Below are positions 12,580-13,470 of a stretch of DNA of 13,470 nucleotides, piece after piece. The position numbers and the translations under genes are program-made. How positions within the stretch are numbered: position 1 is the first letter of the stretch; each line of letters starts with the position of its first letter. The stretch covers positions 1 through 13,470 of the forward strand of contig JBFFXF010000201.1 in NCBI GenBank assembly GCA_041569895.1, read 5' to 3'. This stretch comes from JBFFXF01 sp041569895. GTDB lineage: Bacteria; Planctomycetota; UBA8108; JACQVS01. Below the pieces are notes generated by a model that made no database searches, had not been told where the DNA came from, and saw only the letters and a list, made by a program, of their open reading frames with translations.

Positions 12580-12716
12580 GGCAGGTTACACAGTACGTCG
12601 GTCGCACGGCCGGCGTACTGATCGCGCGCGATCCCCTTTCGGGTTCCCGCCCCGCGGCGGGCCCCGTCGCCGGACACTGACTCTCTGAGCGGTGGCTCCT
12701 TATCGGAACGAGTGGA
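12580..12716 (-). promoter_or_regulatory. Porin upstream region with inverted repeats
   Basis: 137 bp between the dockerin-protein stop and the porin ATG. Seen: an inverted repeat CAGTACG/CGTACTG with a 16-base spacer (12591-12597 and 12614-12620), directly adjoining a perfect 14-base palindrome GATCGCGCGCGATC (12620-12633), and a GC hairpin further upstream. I cannot identify a clear -35/-10 pair. The first inverted repeat starts only 12 bases from the porin ATG and could act as an operator or occlude translation. Confidence 0.45.
12646..12661 (-). terminator. GC hairpin downstream of dockerin-protein gene
   Basis: CCCGCC/GGCGGG form a 6-bp stem with a 4-base loop, and GGG/CCC outside it (12641-12643 with 12663-12665) can extend the stem across a small internal loop. 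It lies about 55 bases beyond the stop codon. There is no T-run, so it is a possible but unproven terminator. Confidence 0.3.
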
Positions 12717-13470
12717 TCACGGCTCCTCCGAGCCGTCCGGCGGCGGGTCGCACTCGAGATCATCGGGCGTCGGGTCGATCCCCGGAAGCGGGTACGGGTC
12801 GGGCACTCTCGGACCTCGCCGGAAGATGAAATCGGCGAGATGGAGGAAGTCCGCCTGATCGACCGCGCCGTCGTCGTTCGCGTCGAGCGCGTCCATGCAG
12901 GACGTCGGCGGGAAGATGCCGAAAATGACAAAGTTGATCCACACGAGATCGGTGACGTTGATGTGCCCGTCCCGGTTGGCGTCGCCGCGGATGAACTCTC
13001 CCTCGCCGGTGCAGACGTCGAAGACCGACGGCTCCGACGTCACCGCCCCACCGCGCGTATCGGTCACGCGCAGGGCGTAGGAGACCCGCGACGCCGTCTC
13101 GCCCTCGCCGGGCGCCGGCACGTCGACGGCGACGCGAACGGCGATCGAGCAGGGACCGGGGTCGTCGGCCTCGCTGCGGACGATCGAGCCGCCCAGTGCG
13201 CCGATGCTCACGGGCGCCTCGGCGACACCGTCCTTCTCGACGATCACCTCCGCCGACTGCACGCCGAGCTCGTCCGGATTGAGGATCAGCTCGCGCCACG
13301 CGATGGAGACCAGCGCCTCGATGCGCACCGCGTTGTCCGGCAGCAGGCAGCCACCGGGCCCGGTTGTCCCGACGACGGTCGTCTCCGCGGACGCGACGTC
13401 GGGAGCGCCGTAGATGCAGTTCGACTCGCCGGGCGTCGGCGGGTCGAGCGTGACGACGTTGTCGGCGCCG
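12717..13470 (-). CDS. Secreted protein with C-terminal dockerin-type repeats (5'-truncated)
   Basis: The frame is open to the window edge: translating 13329-13469 gives 47 further residues without a stop, so the GTG at 13328 is not the true start. About 250 C-terminal residues are visible. The first 150 or so are beta-rich with scattered cysteines, like an extracellular Ig-type or surface domain. Two EF-hand-like loops follow: DANRDGHINVTD and DANDDGAVDQAD (about 12866-12983), each followed by a hydrophobic helix ending in FG or FRRG. This is a type I dockerin-like pair. The tail is Pro/Asp-rich (IDPTPDDLECDPP). Such ends are common in planctomycete secreted proteins. It probably binds calcium and sits outside the cytoplasm. 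The full domain content and function lie beyond the window. No link to the porin is evident. Confidence 0.85.
   Translation of the reverse strand, partial: GADNVVTLDPPTPGESNCIYGAPDVASAETTVVGTTGPGGCLLPDNAVRIEALVSIAWRELILNPDELGVQSAEVIVEKDGVAEAPVSIGALGGSIVRSEADDPGPCSIAVRVAVDVPAPGEGETASRVSYALRVTDTRGGAVTSEPSVFDVCTGEGEFIRGDANRDGHINVTDLVWINFVIFGIFPPTSCMDALDANDDGAVDQADFLHLADFIFRRGPRVPDPYPLPGIDPTPDDLECDPPPDGSEEP
12866..12986 (-). other. Pair of dockerin-type calcium-binding loops
   Basis: Loop 1 starts GDANRDGHI and loop 2 DANDDGAVD, with DxNxDG calcium ligands intact in both. The pair is separated by a Pro/Cys linker (FPPTSCMDAL). In cellulosomes dockerins bind cohesins, but no cohesin is visible here. 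In planctomycetes these modules are found at many protein C-termini, with unclear partners. Confidence 0.85.

Noticed and set aside
12717..13328. Complete 203-residue gene starting at the GTG at 13328
   Set aside because: The frame stays open to the window edge with protein-like sequence upstream, so the gene is truncated rather than starting here.

Overview
This is a GC-rich bacterial window of densely packed chromosomal genes. The best guess at the source is Planctomycetota or a close relative. That rests mainly on the partial gene at the right edge: a secreted protein ending in two dockerin-type EF-hand loops and a PTPDDLEC tail, a C-terminal layout I know from planctomycete proteins. A serine/threonine-kinase-derived membrane protein, a HEAT-repeat protein and hexamer arrays fit this but do not prove it. 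No rRNA, tRNA, CRISPR array, transposase or phage gene is visible.

Layout, left to right. (1) 1-322 has no gene. It holds short hexamer arrays, a 12-bp perfect hairpin and a GC hairpin beyond the end of murQ. (2) 323-2235, minus strand: a secreted thioredoxin-fold-like protein followed 8 bp later by murQ (N-acetylmuramic acid 6-phosphate etherase). (3) 2357-5482, plus strand, divergent from (2): four genes chained by 4-nt overlaps. They are a UbiE/MenG quinone methyltransferase, an unrecognised 280-aa protein, a UbiX flavin prenyltransferase and a UbiA-family prenyltransferase with MqnP-like motifs. This is a menaquinone operon with one uncharacterised member. (4) 5655-7818, plus strand, behind a good sigma70-like promoter: a membrane protein whose N-terminus is only the C-lobe of a protein kinase, with catalytic motifs lost, then a HEAT-repeat protein. 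(5) 7828-12579, minus strand, convergent with (4): an outer-membrane porin of the phosphate-selective (OprO/OprP) type, a VTC-domain polyphosphate polymerase behind a near-consensus promoter, and a 586-aa protein joining a thymidylate-kinase-like P-loop domain to about ten 28-residue repeats. (6) 12717-13470, minus strand: the C-terminal part of the dockerin-bearing secreted protein.

How the genes fit together. Block 3 would supply late menaquinone steps: prenylation, prenyl-FMN for a UbiD-type decarboxylase not present here, and ring methylation. Block 5 has a phosphate theme: porin for uptake, VTC for making polyphosphate from ATP, and a P-loop kinase that could move phosphate between nucleotides or nucleotides and polyphosphate. 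The kinase-repeat fusion beside VTC is the strongest candidate for something undescribed. The C-lobe pseudokinase with its HEAT partner and the unknown member of the menaquinone operon come next. All functions are read from motifs by eye; no database search was run.
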